From assembly GCA_031286985.1 (NCBI GenBank), contig JAITTL010000020.1, positions 22,033-86,032 of the forward strand: a DNA stretch of 64,000 nucleotides, read 5' to 3'. Position numbers and translations under genes: made by a program. Numbering within the stretch: the first letter of the stretch is position 1; the number at the start of each line of letters is the position of its first letter. Of this stretch, positions 61,072 through 64,000 are shown piece by piece. The notes under the pieces were generated by a model. It was not told the origin of the DNA and searched no databases. It was given only the letters and a program-made list of their open reading frames with translations. Source of the stretch: Endomicrobium sp. (GTDB taxonomy: Bacteria > Elusimicrobiota > Endomicrobiia > Endomicrobiales > Endomicrobiaceae).

Positions 61072-61701
61072 ATGTATACAAAAAAACTACAAATAGGACG
61101 TAAAATCAAAGAGGCAAGAAAATCTGTGAATTTAACGCAAACCGAGCTTGCTCAAAAAATTGGGTATATGCGAAACAGTATTGCCCAATATGAAATAGGA
61201 AAATTGGTTCCTTCCATTAAAGTTTTGGAAAAAATTGCACATGAAACAAATAAATCGTTAAATTATTTTTTGTATGACAAACAAACTTCCGAATTAAGAG
61301 AAAAGGCTAGCGAATACAATACATCGGACATGAACACAGTAACAATTCCTATATATAACGCAATCCCCACATCTTATCCTGATTTTTCACAGGAAGAGCC
61401 TCTAGGCTTCGAGGGAATGCCAAGAGCTTTATCTAAAGGTGCAAAATTTGCAATAGTTTGCGACGAAGAGGACATGCAACCATCAATAACCAAATATGAT
61501 ATTTGTTATATCAAGCCTACAAGTGAAGCAATTGACGGAAAAATAATGCTAGTTAAAACTAATAACGGATTTAAAATCAGAAAAATCCAAAAATCGAAAA
61601 ACGAAATAAAATTGATCTCAGATAATACACTACACAAAAACGATACCTATAAAGTACTCGAAGTAATAGGCCTGGTAGTTAAGATTGGCAAAGACATTTA
61701 A
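61072..61701 (+). CDS. XRE-family transcriptional regulator with S24/LexA-like C-terminal domain
   Basis: HTH IGRKIKEARKSVNLTQTELAQKIGYMRNSIAQYEIGKLVPSIKVLEKIA; C-terminal VCDEEDMQPSITKYDICYIKPTSEAIDGKIMLVKTNNGFKIRKI. Confidence 0.88.
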   Translation: MYTKKLQIGRKIKEARKSVNLTQTELAQKIGYMRNSIAQYEIGKLVPSIKVLEKIAHETNKSLNYFLYDKQTSELREKASEYNTSDMNTVTIPIYNAIPTSYPDFSQEEPLGFEGMPRALSKGAKFAIVCDEEDMQPSITKYDICYIKPTSEAIDGKIMLVKTNNGFKIRKIQKSKNEIKLISDNTLHKNDTYKVLEVIGLVVKIGKDI

Positions 61702-61765
61702 GCTTTCTGGTAACGCAGAGCCACGCGCTTGCCTTTAGACCCCGCAAAACAACGCATTTCCATCA

Positions 61766-62050
61766 CTAATCAACTGAAAATCTGTACTCTATTTCTCCAG
61801 GAGCTATGACATTCAACTCATTGCGAATCATCCTTTCCAAATAAGACGGCATATTTTCCAGATAATATATCCTTTTCTTCAACAAATCGTTCTGATATTT
61901 AGCATTTTCTATATCACTTTTCAACTTACTACGCTCAAAAACACGCCTAATCAAAGACCTGTTGCCTTCATTGAAGGCCAAGATCAACAAAATGATCGCA
62001 GCAGCAATATAGCGAATTTTAAATCTTTTTACAAGCATAATACATTCCAC
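61766..62050 (-). CDS. FtsB/DivIC-like septum formation protein
   Basis: Single TM then coiled coil (LKSDIENAKYQNDLLKKRIYYLENMPSYLERMIRNELNVIAPGEIEYRF), adjacent to eno. Confidence 0.85.
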   Translation of the reverse strand: MECIMLVKRFKIRYIAAAIILLILAFNEGNRSLIRRVFERSKLKSDIENAKYQNDLLKKRIYYLENMPSYLERMIRNELNVIAPGEIEYRFSVD

Positions 62051-62144
62051 TTACAACCAGCGATAACCTCAAATTTTCAACATAACATCACTCATTATCA
62101 CCGTAAAAATATCGATTTTTCATCAAACAGACATATTTTTTATG

Positions 62145-63449
62145 TTACCTTATACTTGAAAAAGCAGCTTTACCTAAATAACTTGCTTTAGCACACAACT
62201 CCTCTCCTATCCTCAAAAGTTGATTATACTTGCACACTCTATCGGTTCTTGATGTAGATCCTGTTTTAATTTGTCCTGTATTAAGAGCGACAGACAAATC
62301 TGCAATTATAGTATCTTCCGTTTCACCTGAACGGTGCGATATAACTGCAGTATAGCCAGCCTTATACGCCATTTGAACAGCTGCGACAGTTTCTGAAAGA
62401 GTTCCTATCTGGTTAACTTTTATAAGAATTGAATTCGCAATACCTTTATTAATCCCCTCTCTAAATATTTTCGTATTTGTAACAAAAAGATCGTCCCCAA
62501 CCAACTGGAGCTTAGATTTTAATTCATATGTTAAAATTTTCCATCCATCCCAATCGGCTTCGCTTAACCCGTCCTCTATAGATATTATTGGATATTTTGT
62601 CAAAAGATCTTTATAAAAAACAACCATCTCTTCTGATGTTTTAACTCTATCTTTTATTTCACCTTCAAATACATATTCCCCATCCTTGTACAATTCACTC
62701 GCAGCAACATCCAAAGCAAAAACTACATCTTTACCAACTTCGTAATTGGCCATTTCAATAGCCTCACATATAACCTCTAAAGCCTGTTCATTAGACGTTA
62801 AATTTGGTGCAAAACCACCTTCATCACCAACACCAGTAGCGTAACCTTTTTTATTCAAAACTTTCTTCAAACTATGAAAAACTTCACATCCAACTCTTAA
62901 AGCTTCATGAAAACTTTTCGCCCCAACAGGAGCAATCATAAATTCTTGTAAGTCAACATTATTATCAGCGTGCATTCCACCGTTAACAATATTTATAAGA
63001 GGAACTGGCAAAACATACTTATCACTTTTAATATCGTAAATTTTTCTTACATACTCATACACAGGCAATCCATTGGCATTTGCACCGGCTTTAGCGCAGG
63101 CAAGAGATACTCCTAAAATCGCGTTTGCACCTAAATTAGTTTTAGCATCTGTGCCATCAAGTTTTATCATCAAATCATCTATTTCTTGTTGCTTTGTTAC
63201 TTCAAAATTTATAAGTTCTGGAGCAATCAAATTATTGATATTTGCAACTGCTTTTAATACTCCTCTTCCGACAAATCGCTTTTGATCACCATCCCTAAGC
63301 TCTAATGCCTCTCTTGAACCAGTCGAAGCTCCAGATGGAACAGCTGCTCTACCACAATACCCATCATCAAGCTTAACATCAACTTCCACTGTAGGATTTC
63401 CACGCGAATCAATAATTTCTCTACCTATAATCTTTGTTATTTTCGCCAT
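62145..63449 (-). CDS. eno: Enolase; start reassigned from 63482 to 63449
   Basis: [88 protein letters not shown]. Confidence 0.98.
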   Translation of the reverse strand: MAKITKIIGREIIDSRGNPTVEVDVKLDDGYCGRAAVPSGASTGSREALELRDGDQKRFVGRGVLKAVANINNLIAPELINFEVTKQQEIDDLMIKLDGTDAKTNLGANAILGVSLACAKAGANANGLPVYEYVRKIYDIKSDKYVLPVPLINIVNGGMHADNNVDLQEFMIAPVGAKSFHEALRVGCEVFHSLKKVLNKKGYATGVGDEGGFAPNLTSNEQALEVICEAIEMANYEVGKDVVFALDVAASELYKDGEYVFEGEIKDRVKTSEEMVVFYKDLLTKYPIISIEDGLSEADWDGWKILTYELKSKLQLVGDDLFVTNTKIFREGINKGIANSILIKVNQIGTLSETVAAVQMAYKAGYTAVISHRSGETEDTIIADLSVALNTGQIKTGSTSRTDRVCKYNQLLRIGEELCAKASYLGKAAFSSIR

Positions 63450-63829
63450 AACTAAACCCCTCTTTTTTAAATTTTTTTCCACTTTACAACGGCATCATTC
63501 TGTCAACAATAGAACACTCGTATGTTTGTTACAAATCTTTTATTTCAAGCAAAAACAACTTCTTGCATGCGATTATATAATTTTTTAGCGTAACATAATA
63601 AAAACTATAAAATTCCATATATTGGATTTTTGAGTAAAACAACTCACCTCGATAGTTATAGCATAAAGTGATGGTGTAGTAAAATCAAGGTTTTTATGAG
63701 TTTTTTAGTATTACTCAAATATGTTATGAAGTATGAAGCCTTACAGAATCTTGGAACTCGCATAAGAAAATTACACAGCAGCGTAGCGGTTAATTTATTG
63801 AATACACATCTCATCTGGCACAAATTTTA

Positions 63830-64000
63830 CTAAAATCTCAAATTAATCCCTACATTCCCATACATGTCCTTATACTTCCTAGCTCCTTCATAATTTATGT
63901 TTACATTTATCCCTATATCCTTACCTAAATCTATCCCCACTCCTGCTCCTATCGCTATTCTGTCCTTGCCTTCCTTTATCCCTTCTATCTCTCCTTCTAT
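63830..64000 (-). CDS. C-terminal end of an autotransporter/outer-membrane barrel-like protein (runs off the window)
   Basis: IEGEIEGIKEGKDRIAIGAGVGIDLGKDIGINVNINYEGARKYKDMYGNVGINLRF*; alternating pattern with terminal Phe typical of OM beta-barrels. Confidence 0.65.
   Translation of the reverse strand: MEGEIEGIKEGKDRIAIGAGVGIDLGKDIGINVNINYEGARKYKDMYGNVGINLRF

Noticed and set aside
59505-61701. Complete prophage or integrative element at the tRNA-Arg/tRNA-His pair
   Set aside because: A repressor-like gene is present but no integrase, structural genes or duplicated tRNA 3' end were found.

Overview
AT-rich Gram-negative chromosomal window. About 45 protein genes are recognisable, mostly on the minus strand, plus 6 tRNA genes. 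Content is mainly housekeeping: a his operon (hisD-B-H-A-F-I), LptD/MsbA/KdsD envelope genes, a three-gene split glutamate synthase, rplU-rpmA-obgE, AddA/AddB-like nuclease-helicase genes, aspS, hisS, eno-ftsB, rng, PBP1A and transporters. Several eroded loci sit between the intact genes: an aminotransferase remnant, a PEPCK remnant and a truncated MBL-like protein. The most unusual parts are: (1) a 1.2 kb locus (about 60.6-61.7 kb) beside a tRNA-Arg/tRNA-His pair and a PEPCK remnant, where an XRE + S24-like repressor lacking the usual catalytic Ser lies divergent to an ORF-track-missed 49-aa single-TM peptide, with three TTGATAC half-sites between them; (2) a HEIGH-motif predicted secreted/outer-membrane protein at 11.4-12.8 kb; (3) a DUF2779-like protein combining a Cas4/AddB-like Cys cluster with a DEDD-exonuclease-like C-terminus; (4) a REC plus degenerate-REC response regulator. 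No CRISPR array, IS element or complete prophage was recognised. Taxonomy (possibly an Elusimicrobia/Endomicrobium-like, host-associated lineage) is only a guess. All homology statements come from reading motifs by eye; no searches were run.
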